A DNA stretch of 64,000 nucleotides from Cepaea nemoralis (GCA_014155875.1 JACEFZ010021371.1:2063501-2127500), one strand, 5' to 3'. Counted from the first letter of the stretch, positions 11,880 through 23,422 are shown. Notes: generated by a model from the sequence alone, not told the origin. Translations and numbers: made by a program.

Positions 11880-12610
11880 CCGAGCCCAGAAACAACTGTC
11901 TGAGGCAGCCGAAAAGGCCTCGTGCTGGCTATGGAACTGAAGTAACCTAGAGTGGAATGAGTCTCGAAACTAGTATGGTTAGAAGCGGTAACTGCAGTAC
12001 CAACAATTTCTCAACCAAGACCACGAACTTTACAACGTCTCGTGTGAGCTCTTTAGCCCTTCCTCTGAACATGGGTGCAGTCAATCACGCAAATATCGGC
12101 CGAAGTTCAACCTCCATAATATAGCAATAATCGAACGTAGTTCGCACCTAGTCAACTGCAGAGAGACCAAGAGGTGGTCCGAATTAAAGGAAGATCCGGC
12201 TTCCTAGTAGGGTGCGGCGCCGTGAACGGGGCACGGAGAAGGAACACGGCAACGGAGACGTATGGAGGCGACAGAGGCCGTGACGGGGGATAAAGCTGGC
12301 ATCCCAAGACCACACGTGCTAAAGGGGTAAGCACAGGCTGCATGGGCTCTCCCCACCGAAGGAGGGAGGGCTTGAGAGTGGACAAGGTAACAGCGAAGGG
12401 ACAAAGCATAACATCAGGGATATCTAATGTGACCGACGTCTCCACGGCAGTCGTTAGACGCCGGGAGTCATGACCCGGACGGGAATGCCCACAGAAAGTA
12501 TCAAGAAATTAAATGTCCGAAATACTCGGGGAGGGGGAGGGGGGGGGGTTCCTTCTAACTATCAGAAGCCCCCTGCCGTGTTTGCCTCGCGTCGGAGTTT
12601 TTCGATTGTA
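11880..12610 (+). other. R2-like element 3' UTR
   Basis: Non-coding. Two blocks (12221-12287 and 12523-12607) match the 3' part of the upstream copy, ending with ...cgtcggagtttttcgatt. The end near 12607 is inferred from that comparison. It includes a G10 run at 12539-12548. Confidence 0.75.
12539..12548. repeat. poly-G tract (10 G)
   Basis: In the R2-like 3' UTR. The upstream copy has only a short interrupted G stretch at the matching place (8385-8396). Confidence 0.9.
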
Positions 12611-13779
12611 TTAGAGCGTGAGAGCGAATCACTTAATCGCCAACTTTCTTAGATCAAGATACACCCTGCTGCCAATTCTGCAAAGCTTAGTTGGCCAAAC
12701 AGTCGTTTGTAGTCAAGAAAACATCTTCTGGATTGCGGATTAAATTCGTACACATGTAATTCATTACGTAGCCTTTGCTAAATGGGTCCGTTTTGACGGT
12801 AACATAATTCAAAATTGTATATAATTCCCTACATACTTTCTTCTTCATTTTCTTATCGTTCTCTAATTAACAATTAACATTAATCTAAAGCTTCCACGTA
12901 AGAACAGTAATCTACCTGATGATTGATTCATTGATTGATTAATGAATAGGCATTATAGCATTTGGGGTAAACCCAATGATGCTCCGTCACCCACAGCATA
13001 TGTAGCAAGATGTAGGTGCTAATCTTCTTTTTAGATGCTACGTCGATGTCGTTTCCCACAAGTCCTTTCCTACTAGACACACACACATGTCTTACCTATG
13101 AATGATAACAAAATATAAATATCCTTTGCCAACATTTTACAGTGTAAAGTGTTAAGTTGTCTCTTAGTTCAGTAATGTTTGCAATGCCATTCATTATCAT
13201 GCACTTTCTAACGATGCTAGATCATTATTAACTTTACAATATATAAAAAATTAATATATAATATTATAGAAAAATTATTTGTTTGTGTGATTCATAGAAT
13301 AACAAACAGAAAAGCAAGAGCTGTTTTATTCCTCTAAGATGGTTCGAATTTTGGGAGCACCATCTGATCAGCCACCTACGATCCTGAAATCAAAAGAAAA
13401 GGATCCATTTGAAGTAATTATGAAATGTTATAAGTAAAATGCCTTTTCAATTACTCGTTTTTTTAAAATTGTGTTAAAACACTTGCATTTAATTGCCTTG
13501 AACATAAAATTATTGAAAACCAAAAATTATATTTTCTCGTTATAGTAATAGTATTTATCTATTTTTTATATGAACGTTGTAAACACCTGGTATCAACAAC
13601 AACGAAGGCACCACTGCGTCTAACATTAACATTCTCATTCTCAACAGATTTCGAAATGCCTTAAAAGTCTCAAAAGCTATACCACGCGCGGACTGCTTTA
13701 GCGACAATAAATTAATCATAAGCAAAATACATATAAAATTAAAGAAGATCAAATTTCCAATAAGAAACAAAATTTGATC
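12611..13779. other. AT-rich non-coding stretch
   Basis: It has a (GATT)n-like run at about 12920-12945 and a segment around 12860-12890 (taattaacaattaacatta) that recurs at 14070-14095. I find no gene. Confidence 0.6.
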
Positions 13780-14396
13780 TACGTGCTCTGAAGAGTGAGG
13801 TGATAAAAGATAAATTCAACGTGTAGGTAAAGAAGAGATTTGATACATTGTCAAATCTTGACATATTATTTCAAAATGTCAGCGACCAATGGGAAATATT
13901 ACAGAAATCAGTAAGCCAAGGTGCACCAACAGTTATCCCAAAAATGAAGCTGGGCGTAAGAAATGGGTGACGGAAGACATATTAACCCTCATGGAAATAA
14001 GAAGAAAAACATAAATAACCATGAAAAATATGACTTATTTTTCTTTTTAATTTTCGTATCTTTCTCTAATTAACAATTAACATTAATCGTAAAGATTCAC
14101 AGGAAAATTAGACAATTGTGAAAAGAAGCAAAAGAGGCATGGCTTGAAGAAATTTTCAGGAAAATTGAAAACCAACACAACATCCGGAATACTAAATTAA
14201 TGCACGAAAGAATTCCATAACGTCGTTATCAAAAGAACACACATCAACGAGTTGCTTGAAAACCAAAGATGGCAAAATCATAATAGAAAAAGATCAGATT
14301 TTACATGTATGGTCAGATTATGTGACAAACCTGTATGATTATAACAGAGATGAACATATGATATTCGAATTAATACTGAAGAACCATAAATTTTGA
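13780..14396 (+). pseudogene. LINE linker region between endonuclease and RT (interrupted element, left part)
   Basis: Degenerate plus-strand coding with short readable runs such as KWVTEDILTLMEIRRK, KEAKEAWLEEIFRKIENQHN and IIIEKDQILHVWSDYVTNLY, typical of the region between the APE endonuclease and RT in RTE-like LINEs. It stops at 14396 and resumes at 18388 as the start of RT, because another LINE has inserted (see 14410-18374). Confidence 0.8.
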
Positions 14397-14409
14397 AGTT
14401 GGAAGTTCA

Positions 14410-14867
14410 TGCATTCATTCATTGGCACCTTGCCGTCTTGACAGACGATAGTTTGTGCTTTAAAAAGGCATAATAACTTACACCTATGGCGGTAGCGAAT
14501 GTGACTGATAAGGTAAATTTGCGCTGTAAATGTCCGTTCACAGTGGGTGCATGTGAACACGGGGTCATTTCCACCATCATGCACCATCTTACGTCTCAAA
14601 CGCTCGGTGTGTGACTTATCTGCAATAATTTTCTCCTTTGTCTTTACTCCATTTCTGATGTTTACCCTCTATGCAACACGTTCAGCGGCGACTTGCTCCC
14701 AATGTGCATTATCAATGCCTGTATCAATCATGTCCCGCTTACACACATCTTTGTATCGTAGTAGAGGCCGACCCTGAGATCTCTTACCCATCTGTAATTC
14801 ACCAAAAAAGATGTCCTTTGGTATTCCACCATCATCCATCCTCCTATGATGCCCTATCCATCTAAGT
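14410..14867 (-). pseudogene. CFDP2-like LINE: C-terminal C2H2 finger and 3' end
   Basis: It continues RT with GIPKDIFFGELQMGKRSQGR and KDVCKRDMIDTGID, then FTCTHCERTFTAQIYLISHI plus RYRH, a C2H2 finger seen at the C-terminus of this LINE group. The 3' end is the sequence that the minus strand reads as ACTATCGTCTGTCAAGACGG followed by a short (TGAA)n tail. Confidence 0.85.
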
Positions 14868-16439
14868 CTACGAAGTCACACAACCTGTCACACAACCTGA
14901 TCTTTCCAATACTTCAGTATTTGTGATTTTCTCTTGCCACTTAATACCTAGAATTCTTCGCAGACAACGCATATGAAAGCTGTTTAAACGTTTCTCTTGG
15001 TGTGAGTAAGTTGTCCAGGTTTCACTGCCATAAAGAAGAGTACTAAGGACACAGGCTTGATAGACAAGGACTTTTGCTTCTGCAGTAAGCTTCCTGTTCT
15101 CCCAGACTCGTTTTCTTAACCTGTTCATTGTTGTTGCTGCCTTACCAATCCGGATGTTGATTTCCTGATCTAGGGATAATTTGCTATTTACCACTGATCC
15201 TAGATATGTAAAATGGTCTACCATCTCTAGTTCGGCGGCGTCAATAAAGATTGATGGTACCCCATGTGCACCTTGGGACATAATTTGTGTCTTCTTTTTG
15301 CTAATTGTTAAAACACATTCAGAACAAGCATTGGAGAATGCAGATAGTAGACATTGCAATTCTTCCTCAGAGTGGGTCGTAACTGCAGCATCATCTGCAA
15401 AAAGCAACTCTCTGATCAGTACCCTCCTAATTTTGGTCTTGGCCTTCAATCTCTGAGCATTGTAGAGGCCGCCATCTGAGCGTGAGTGAATGTATATACC
15501 ACCATCCTGATCACGAAAGGCATATTTCAGTAGAAGTGAAAAGTATATTCCAAAGAGGGTGGGAGCTAGTACACAACCTTGCTTAACTCCACTCTTGATT
15601 TCCAATTCTTCAGAAGTTGCACCATCAAACTTGATTATACCCTTCATGCCTGTGTGGAACGATTCCACAATGGACAGAAGAGTTGGTGGGCAGCCAATCT
15701 TCTTTAGTGCCTTGAACAGACCCTCACGACTGACCAAATCAAATGCCTTTTGTGAGGTCGATGAAGGCAATAAACAGTGGTTGATTCTGTTCACGGCATT
15801 TTTCGTGCATTTGTCGCAATGAGAATATCATATCAATGGTAGACCGGTTCTGTCGAAAGCCACACTGTGATTCGGGGGGTAGACTTGATCTCCTAGGACT
15901 TGAAGTCTGCGCAGAACAATTCTGGCAAATACTTTTCCAACAATACACAGAAGTGAGATACCCCTATAGTTGTTGCAGTCGCTCCAATCGCCCTTGTTCT
16001 TGTACAGTGTTATGATGCTTGAATCTTTGAAATCCTGTGGGACTTGTCCTTCTCGCCAGCATAGCTCTATTAGCTGGTGGATCTGTAGAGTGAGTGTGTC
16101 TTGCCCACTCCTGATAACCTCTATTGGAATCCCATCCTTACCTGGAGCCTTGCCAGATGCAAGTTCATTTATAGCACACTTAACTTCTGTTATGGTGGGA
16201 AGTGTGTCCAGGTGGTCAAGAGTTGGTAGAGCCTCTATGGCGTTGAGGGCATAACCGCTAGTTTGGTCTCACTTGAGTAAAGTTCCAAATAGTGCTCTAC
16301 CCATCTGTCCATCTGCTGTTTCTGATCAGTGATGATTTCTCCAGTCAAGGTTTTCAATGGTGCACTTCTTTTGATCACTGGACCACAGGCTTTCTTTATT
16401 CCTTCATACATGTTCTTATGTTTCCCTTAACACTTGCGA
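14868..16439 (-). pseudogene. CFDP2-like LINE: reverse transcriptase
   Basis: From about 16250 downward: INELASGKAPGKDGIPIEV, NNYRGISLLCIVGKVFARI, PESQCGFRQNRSTIDMIFSL, FIAFIDLTK(A)FDL, SGVKQGCVLAPTLFGIYF and the catalytic LLFADDAAV, followed by the thumb (YLGSVVNSKLSLD, LYGSETWTTYS, RCLRRILGIKWQ). It has few breaks: a frameshift near 15945, one in the AFD motif region near 15740, and one near 14890. Confidence 0.92.
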
Positions 16440-16889
16440 TTTGAATGGACTCACATAACTTGATCCAATAATCATTTGCACACTGCCTGGCAGCCTTTTG
16501 CACATCCTTCCTAGCTTGCCTTAGCTTCACTCAGAGTGTTACGCGTTGGTCTTTCCTTGTTTCTTAAGAGAGCTTTCTTCTTCTTATCAATCAAGGGCTG
16601 CAGAGTCTCGCTGTTTGCCGCAAACCAGTCCTGCCTCTTATGATCCACAGTGCCGTAAACCCCTACGGCAGTTTTATAAAGAGTTTCCTTAAGTTGACCC
16701 CACTTTTCATTTACTGTACAATTTTCTGGTGTATCAGTGAAAGCGTCTTCAAGTTGCTGTTGAAACTGAAAGCACTTTTCAGGATCATGAGTGTTAATAA
16801 TATTAATACTGGGGCTAGATTTGTGATTAGCTATGTAGATTCTCTTTGGTCTCGGTCTAACCCTTTCAACAACCAAAGAATGATCCGTA
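16440..16889 (-). pseudogene. CFDP2-like LINE: DSDHSLV-type box and linker
   Basis: It begins with TDTDHSLVVERVRPRPK (end of the endonuclease domain, D-H catalytic pair), then the helical linker with INIINTHDPEKCFQFQQQ and a basic stretch leading towards RT. It is frameshifted near 16511. Confidence 0.85.
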
Positions 16890-17605
16890 TCAGTCAGCAC
16901 TGTGGTAACTTCGAGTCAATGATATATGGTTCAGATGTTGTCTCCGTGTGATGATGAAGTCCAGCTGGTGCCAATGGCCGGATCTTGGATGCTTCCATAC
17001 GACCTTATGCATCTCTTTTGTTTTAAAAAAGGAGTTTGTAATACATAGGTCATTACTGGTGCAATGCTCCAGCAGCCTTTGCCCATGTTCATTCATGCGA
17101 CCGTTGTTGTATTTTCCAAGGCACACTGGCCATGAACTCGAGTCCTTGCCCACACGAGCATTGAAATCACCGAGTATATAAGTGTAGTCAGATTTTAGAA
17201 CTGCTTTGATCACGGAGTCTAATTCCTCATAGAACGAATCCTTTACATCATCAGAGGAATCGAGTGTCGGTGCATATGCAGTAATAATGGTGGCAAACCC
17301 ACAAGAGGTTGCTAAGCTCAGGGATAATAGTCTTTCATTTCCTCCTGCTGGAAATTCAATCATTCCAAGTAGCGAATTCTTCACTGCAAAGCCCACACCG
17401 TGTTGCCTTTTTTCTGCCTGCCCTCTACCCTTCCAAAAAAGGTGTAATTGTTTTCCCTGAATGACCCTTCCTCAGCGAGGCGAGTCTCCTGCAGGCCAGC
17501 AATATCAATGTTAAGACGATTGAGTTCGGCATCAATCACAGCCGTTTTTCTCACATCGTCAATATTGGTCAAGTTAGTGGAAAATCCAGAACACATGGTT
17601 CTCAC
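16890..17605 (-). pseudogene. CFDP2-like LINE: APE endonuclease
   Basis: Reading from 17605: MRTMCSGFSTNLTNIDDVRK, LQETRLAEEGS (the catalytic QET motif), then after a frameshift near 17390 GFAVKNSLLGM, ITAYAPT and the ILGDFNARVGKD motif, ending with LDFIITRR and SYHSAD near the catalytic H/D box. This is the exonuclease-endonuclease-phosphatase fold that nicks target DNA. At least one frameshift separates the two halves. Confidence 0.9.
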
Positions 17606-18374
17606 GTTCCAGGTTGCAAGCCGTAGCTTGAGGTTTCTGTTTCTATTTTTGTGTGTACCTGGTGCATTGGTTTTACAACCTGCGATTAAGACTTTGTCCT
17701 AGCCCCAAGCACCCATTGAAGCAGGCAAGCTGTGGCGGATCAGCACCCAATTGGCCGGTGGCTGCCCAGCTTGAGGGCGGTAGCTGATCAGTGACACATG
17801 TAGGTGTCTCCCACCGTCAGATGCAACGCTTGGCGCCCCATGTCTACGCCAGTTGACAAGGACTTATAACCCGTAACAGTTGCCTCTCGCTTTGATTCCG
17901 AGACCAGTTAAGACCAGGGATGGAGTTATTACCTCTCCATAGCACAAAGCCTGGGCTAAAATATAGAGATCATGTGTTGGCCATGCAGCATGATCACTCT
18001 ATCGGCCTGCCTAGTTCACTCCAGAGGAAAGGTAACACCCCTACATCTGGAACAAGACAAGCTGCAGAAGCTGCCGGATCAGCAAAGCAATGCTCTAACT
18101 GTCCGCCTGTCGGAGCTTCGATCCTAGACCAGCCGCCAACCAAGGCTTATGGCCTCGTCTACCCTGCCATGACATTTTGTCTTTAGCTTGCATTTCCTCG
18201 CACGAGGGTAAGGCTTGTACCCTCCCAATTGCGCTCTTCCGCCCGAAGCCGTTGGCACAACGTGGGGTGTCGGGTTTGGTAAGCGCCCCCCAACGTTCGG
18301 CGCTAACAGAAAGCAGGTAGTGCCGTCTACTGTTATACGGTAGCTTAATCATATCTGACTAAGACCTGACATAT
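17606..18374 (-). promoter_or_regulatory. CFDP2-like LINE 5' UTR
   Basis: GC-rich leader that recurs at 57288-57835 and, without any coding part, at 55575-55905. Conservation among the copies and the TSD at its outer end suggest that it holds the internal promoter of the element. No specific promoter motif is claimed. Confidence 0.7.
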
Positions 18375-18387
18375 AGTTGGAAGTTCA

Positions 18388-18640
18388 GAATGCTTTTAAC
18401 CATATGAAAACTGGCAAGACCTCGGGTCCAGACAACATCACAACAGAAATGATAAATGCTTTAGAAGAATATGAAATAGACGAGGTCACCAGACTGCTGA
18501 ACACAATATATGATACTGGAGATATACCACCTTAATTATTTAATTCTATGTTTGCTGCAATCCCGAAGAAATAGGGTGCCTTGTAATGTGTTCACCATCG
18601 AACAATTAGTATAAGGAGTCACATAACGAAGATTTTGCTA
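18388..18640 (+). pseudogene. LINE RT start (right part of the interrupted element)
   Basis: It continues the element cut at 14396: across the TSD the frame reads ILKLEVQNAFNHMKTGKTSG then PDNITTEMINALEEYEID, the RT N-terminal motif (K..G.D.I..E). It then degenerates into RT motif 1-2 remnants (HRTISIRSHITKILLRIIM). Confidence 0.85.
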
Positions 18641-18877
18641 CGTATCATAATGCAAATAGTTAGGAAGAAAATACAACCTGAAAAAACGAGAAGAACAATG
18701 TGGGTTCGTAAACGGCAAGGATTAATTAAATGCTGTGTATGTGCTGAGAACATTAATTTGGCGTTCTATGAAAGAAAAATAAAGACCTACATCGTTGCTT
18801 TATTAACTACACAAAGACTTTCGGTTAAGCTCTTTAAAAAAATATAATTTTTGTTGTTCTATCTGTCCCACTACCGT
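18641..18877. other. short unassigned stretch
   Basis: AT-rich, no recognisable coding. It probably continues the decayed LINE on its left. Confidence 0.4.
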
Positions 18878-19085
18878 TCTCTGTGGCTAAGGGCTTGCGA
18901 ACGCGGTTTGTAAGCCCGGATACCCGGGTTAGAAACACGGCGGTGCTGGTTTTTTCGAAAAAAGGTATAGGGGCCGGTCGTTCAGAGAGCAATGGCAAAC
19001 TACTGAACGTAAAATTTGCCCATGAATCAAGAACAGCGAAAATGCTGGGGTTGACTGCTACGTCCTGTGAAGGACATGCATCTTA
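18878..19085 (+). mobile_element. tRNA-derived-type SINE
   Basis: It starts with a tRNA-like head (gtggctaagggcttgcgaac) and continues with a body ggccggtcgttcagagagca...ggcaaactactgaa...tcctgtgaaggacatgca that matches the SINE at 53128-53371. The head differs between the two, as expected of subfamilies sharing a tail. Confidence 0.65.
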
Positions 19086-19256
19086 AAATATGTCCCACTC
19101 CATAATTTATTTAGTGATTTTAGTCTTTGAAGAGCAATAGATAATAGACTTTTAATTTCTTTCATTGTGTCATCATTGTTGGTATTCAATGGCCCAAGAT
19201 ATTCGAAATTTTCCATTACCTCCAATTATTCCGCATTGACATATATTTTGTTCTCC
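19086..19256 (-). pseudogene. LINE RT thumb fragment (left part of an interrupted element)
   Basis: Minus-strand frames show ENKIYVNAE and a degenerate NLEYLGPLNTN-type thumb motif, matching the fragment at 6141-6374. It resumes at 20586 after the insertion described next. Confidence 0.7.
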
Positions 19257-19531
19257 ATAGTAGTTTTTTTTTTTTTTATATATCATTACTGTCCACAAGC
19301 TATAAGATTCTATCCGCAGTATTTACTAAATAGAATAAAACCATATTCAGAAGACATATTAGGTGACTACCAGGCGGGTTTTAGACAAATCAGATCAACA
19401 ATAGATCAGATAATTATCTTACGACAAATAGCCGAGAAAACTTGGGAATATAAAAGAGATCTCCATAACATTTTTGTGGATTTTAAAAAGGCTTCTATGA
19501 TAGTGTCCATAGGAATAGTCTATGGAATGTT

Positions 19532-20062
19532 ATGCAGGAATTTGGAATACCAAGGAAGTTAATCAACATGACCAGACTATGCATGGAAGATACTTATAAT
19601 ATAGTAACATATAAAGGCAGGAAATCAGACCCCTTCCAAATAACATCTGGCTTGAAACAGGGTGATGCACTATCGCCGCTACTCTTCAATTTGGCTCTAG
19701 AGAAAGTTGTAAGGAAGGTAAAGGAGGAATGTGATATTGGAGGAACATCCAAGCTGCTTGGTTATGCAGATGATATAGATATTATAGGGGAAAACGAACA
19801 AAAGACATTGGAAATATTGACTCACTTAAAGGAAAAAGCTCAACAGATGGGGCTGGTTATCAACCAAGATAAGACAGAATATATGGTAATTTCAAGAGAA
19901 GGAATGGCTAAAAACTCTGGCCACATACAAATAAATAATATGACCATTAAAAGAACGGAAACATACAAATACCTGGGTACAATCTTCAACTGCTCCAACA
20001 CCATAAGGGAAGAAATACAAACTAGAATCAATTCTGGAAATAAGATATACAACATCTACTAA
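19532..20062 (+). pseudogene. reverse transcriptase core of the GAA-tailed LINE
   Basis: The longest clean RT frame in this copy: motif 4-5 (SGLKQGDALSPLLFNLALEK), YADD catalytic box, and thumb with LVINQDKTEYMVIS. It lacks the palm motif A aspartate, which lies in the preceding frame (FVDFKKAS). Confidence 0.88.
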
Positions 20063-20124
20063 AATCAAATGCGCTATCTCATAACACCAAAATCACAATA
20101 TACAAACCACTGATCAGACCAGTT

Positions 20125-20559
20125 GTGCTGTATGGCACTGAAACCTGGAGTACAACGAAAGGAGACGAAGCCTTGTTACAAACCTTTGAGAACAAAGTTT
20201 TAAGACGCATCTTAGGACCCATTAGGGATACACAAAGTGGAGAGTGGAAAACAAGAAGTAACAAAGACATTTATGATCTGTTTAAGTCCCCGCTAATCAC
20301 TGGTATCATGAAGGCTAATAGACTACAATGGCTGGGGCATATAGAAAGAATGGAAGACAACAGGGAAACAAAGCTCGCTTACACTCAGGAAATAAATGAC
20401 CGTAGACCCCGAGGTAGACCAAGAAGACGGTGGAGAGATAATATATATACAGACCTACAAGCACTTGGCATCAACGACTGGCAAGAGAAGGTCAACAAGA
20501 GAGACGAATGGAGACGGATTGTCTCTGAAGCAAAGAACCTAAATGGCTCGGATCGCTGA
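20125..20559 (+). pseudogene. C-terminal region of the GAA-tailed LINE
   Basis: It reads LYGTETWSTTKGDEALLQTF...GIMKANRLQWLGHIERM...RRPRGRPRRRWRDNI...INDWQEKVNKRDEWRRIV, a conserved C-terminal signature of this LINE group. It is intact to its own stop but cut off from RT by a stop at 20060. Confidence 0.88.
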
Positions 20560-20585
20560 AGAAGAAGAAGAAGAATAGTAGTTTT

Positions 20586-20767
20586 AAATGAATGCATTAT
20601 CTTTGTTTTCGCTATGTTAGGATATAAGTTGTGATTTTCATTATTCCTTTGGTTTGAGGTTATTAGGTTTTATGAGGGTAAGTTACTAAGTAAGTCACAA
20701 ATGGCTGTAGTAAAATACCTAAAGATGATAACACCTTGAAACAAGATTATTTTCATACATACATTGT
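20586..20767 (-). pseudogene. LINE RT fragment (right part of the interrupted element)
   Basis: Minus strand; 20586-20680 matches 6215-6305 (gctatgttaggatataagttgtg versus gctatgttaagacataagttgtg). It is the continuation of 19086-19256. Confidence 0.7.
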
Positions 20768-23040
20768 CCCTTTAGCCGAACTCAATCGTCTTAACATTGA
20801 TATTGCTGGCCTGCAGGAGACTCGCCTCGCTGAGGAAGGGTCACTCAGGGAAAATAAATTACACCTTTTTTTGGAAGGGTAGAGGGCAGGCAGAAAAAAA
20901 GGCATCATGGTGTGGGCTTTGCTGTGAAGAATACGCTACTGGGAATGATTGAAATTCCAGCAGGAGGAAATGAAATACTATTATCCCTGCTCTTGGCAAC
21001 CTCTTGTGGTTTTGCCACCATTAGTACTGCATATGCACCGACACTCGTTTCCTCTGATGATGTAAAGGATTCGTTTTATGAGGAGTTAGATTCCGTGATC
21101 AAGGCACTTCCATAATCTGACTACATTTATATGTTCGGTGACTTCAATGCTCGTGTGGGCAAGAACTCGAGTTCATGGCCAATGTGCCTTGGAAAATCGG
21201 TCGCATGAATGAACATGGGCAAAGGCTGCTGGAGCATTGCACCAGAAATAACCTATGTATTACAAATTCCTTTTTTAAATCAAAAGAGCTGCATAAGGTC
21301 ACATGGAAACATCCAAGATCCGACCATTGGCATCAACTGGACTGCATCATCACACGGAGACATCTGAACCATATATCATTGACTCGAAGTTACCACAGTG
21401 ATGACTGTGATCCGGATCATTCTTTGGTTGTTGCAAGGGTTAGACTGAGACCAAAGAGAATCTACACAGCTAAACTCAAATCTAGCCCCAGGATTAATAT
21501 TATTAACACTCATGATCCTGAAAAGTGCTTTCACTTTCAACAGCAAATTGAAGACGCTTTCACTGATACACCAGAAAATTGTACAGTAAATGAAAAGTGG
21601 GGTCAACTTAAGGAAACTCTTTATAAGACTGCCGTAGGGGTTTACGGCACTGTGGATCATCAGAGGCAGGATTGGTTTGCGGCAAACATCCAGGCTCTGC
21701 AGCCCTTGATTGATAAGAAGAAGATAGCTCGCTTAAGAAACAAGGAAAGACCAACTCGTAACACTCTGAGTGAGCTAAAGCAAGCTAGGAAGGATGCGTT
21801 AAAGGCTGCCAGGCAGTGTGCAAATGATTATTGGATCAAGTTATGTGAATCCATTCAAATTCCAAGTGATAAGGGAAACATCAGAAGCATGTATGAAGGA
21901 ATAAAGAAAGCCTGTGGTCTAATGATCAAAAGAAGTGCACCATTGAAAACATTGACTGGAGACATCATAACTGATAAGAAGCAGCAGATGGACAGATGGG
22001 TAGAGAACTATTTGGAGCTTTACTCATGTGAAACCAAACCAGCGGATGATGCCTTCAACGCCATAGAGGCTCTACCAACTCTTGACCACCTGGACACACT
22101 TCCCACCATAACAGAAGTTAGGTGTGCTATAAATGAACTTGCATCTGGCAAGGCTCCAGGTAAGGATGGGATTCCAATAGAGGTTATCAGGAGTGGGCAA
22201 GACACACTCACTCTACAGATCCACCAGCTAATAGAGCTAAGCTAGCGAGAAGGACAAGTCCCACAGGATTTCAAAGATTCAAGCATCATAACACTGGTCA
22301 AGAACAAGGGCGATCGGAACGACTGCAACAACTATAGGGGTATCTCACTTCTGTGTATTGTTGGAAAAGTGTTTGCCAGAATTGTTATGCACAAACTTCA
22401 AGTCCTAGGAGATCAAGTCTACCCCCCGAATCACAGTGTGGCTTTCGACAGAACCGGTCTACCATGGATATGATATTCTCATTGCGACAAATGCAAGAAA
22501 AATGCCGTGAACAGAATCAACCACTGTTTATTGCCTTCATCGACTTCACAAAGGCATTTGATTTGATCAGTCGTGAGGGTTTGTTCATGACACTAAAGAA
22601 GATTGGCTGCCCACCAACTCTTCTGTCCATTGTGGAATCGTTCCACACAGGCATGAAGGGTATAATCAAGTTTGATGGTGCAACTTCTGAAGAGTTTGAA
22701 ATCAAGAGTGGAGTTAAGCAAAGTTGTGTACTAGCTCCCACCCTCTTTCGAAAATACTTTTCACTTTTACTGAAATAATCCTTTAGTGATCAGGATGGTG
22801 GTATATACATTCACTCACGCTCAGATGGCGGCCTCTACAGTGCTCAGAGATTGAAGGCCAAGACCAAAATTAGGAGGGTACTGATCAGAGAGTTGCTTTT
22901 TGCAGATGATGCTGCAATTACGACCCACTCTGAGGAAGAATTACAATGTATACTATCTGCATTCTCCCATGCTTGTTAAGAATTTTGTTTAACAATTAGC
23001 AAAAAGAAGACACAGATTATGTCACAAGGTGCACATGGGG
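20768..23040 (+). pseudogene. CFDP2-like LINE copy, truncated at both ends
   Basis: Plus-strand copy of the 14410-18374 family, starting within the endonuclease (NIDIAGLQETRLAEEGS) and running through GDFNARVGKN, DHSLVVARVRLRPKR, linker, and RT with NELASGKAPGKDGIPIEV, GFRQNRSTMDMIFSLRQ, FIAFIDFTKAFDLISREG, a degraded KQSCVLAPTLF and LLFADDAAI. It ends abruptly at 23040 at the equivalent of E-family position 60183. The longest open run is 21175-22245. Breaks lie near 20900, 21115, 22243, 22430 and 22780. Confidence 0.92.
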
Positions 23041-23422
23041 AACCATCAAAGAGAAGCCAGGAATACTAATTGGAGGTTATAATATAAACAATATACGCTA
23101 TGCATATGACACAGTATTGGCGGTGGATAATACAACAGACCTACAACAGTTGTTTGGCATTGTAGTAACAGAGACAGCACAAAAAGGACTCTCCCTGAAT
23201 ATCAAGAAAACAGTAACAAATGATAATATCAAAGAAAATGGTGACACCAAAATGCGACATAGAAATAGAAGGGGAAATTCTTAACCGAGTGGATAATTTT
23301 AAATACCTAGGGGCACTTATAACATCAGATGGAAGATGTACAACATAGATTAAGAGCAGAAAAGGGTAAGCACACGCCTTATTTCAGAAAATTAAGAGTA
23401 TTTTATGCAATAAGTCACTATC
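23041..23422 (+). pseudogene. APE-type LINE RT/thumb (left part of interrupted element)
   Basis: Plus-strand frames read IREKPGILIGGYNINNIRYAYDT (YADD box changed to YAYD), GLSLNIKKT and LNRVDNFKYLGALITSDGRC, the RT-to-thumb transition. It is continuous in sense across the TSD with 24483-24890. Confidence 0.85.

Larger units (their letters stand above)
8450..12610 (+). mobile_element. R2/NeSL-type non-LTR retrotransposon, nearly full length but degenerate
   Basis: The element has a 5' leader, an N-terminal zinc finger, a reverse transcriptase, a C-terminal CCHC finger, a restriction-like endonuclease and a 3' UTR that matches the 3' end of the preceding copy. This domain order (finger, RT, finger, PD-(D/E)XK endonuclease, no APE endonuclease) defines the early-branching R2/R4/NeSL/Hero group, many of which target specific sites. 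At least six frameshifts or stops inactivate it. The 5' boundary is inferred from the end of the upstream copy. The clade within the group is not resolved. Confidence 0.85.
14410..18374 (-). mobile_element. CFDP2-like APE LINE, apparently full length, with 13-bp TSD
   Basis: The insertion is bounded by perfect direct repeats AGTTGGAAGTTCA (14397-14409 and 18375-18387). On the minus strand it has a 5' UTR of about 770 bp, an APE endonuclease, RT, a C-terminal C2H2 finger and a 3' tail rich in (TGAA). At 3965 bp it is the most complete copy of its family in the window, with relatives at 20768-23040, 57288-60740 and 55575-55955. Its endonuclease resembles the transposon-derived protein often annotated as craniofacial development protein 2-like. 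Confidence 0.92.
19268..20574 (+). mobile_element. RTE-like LINE inserted in another LINE (11-bp TSD, GAA tail)
   Basis: It is bounded by ATAGTAGTTTT at 19257-19267 and 20575-20585. It is 5'-truncated, starting after a T-rich run within RT motif 1, and carries RT motifs (GDYQAGFRQIRSTIDQIII; TSGLKQGDALSPLLFNLAL; catalytic GYADDIDII; YKYLGTIFNCS; VVLYGTETWSTT; RILGPIRD; LQWLGHIERMEDNR) to a natural C-terminus rich in Arg and Asp, ending in a (GAA)n tail at 20559-20574. Frameshifts near 19500 and 20060 break the frame. Confidence 0.92.
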
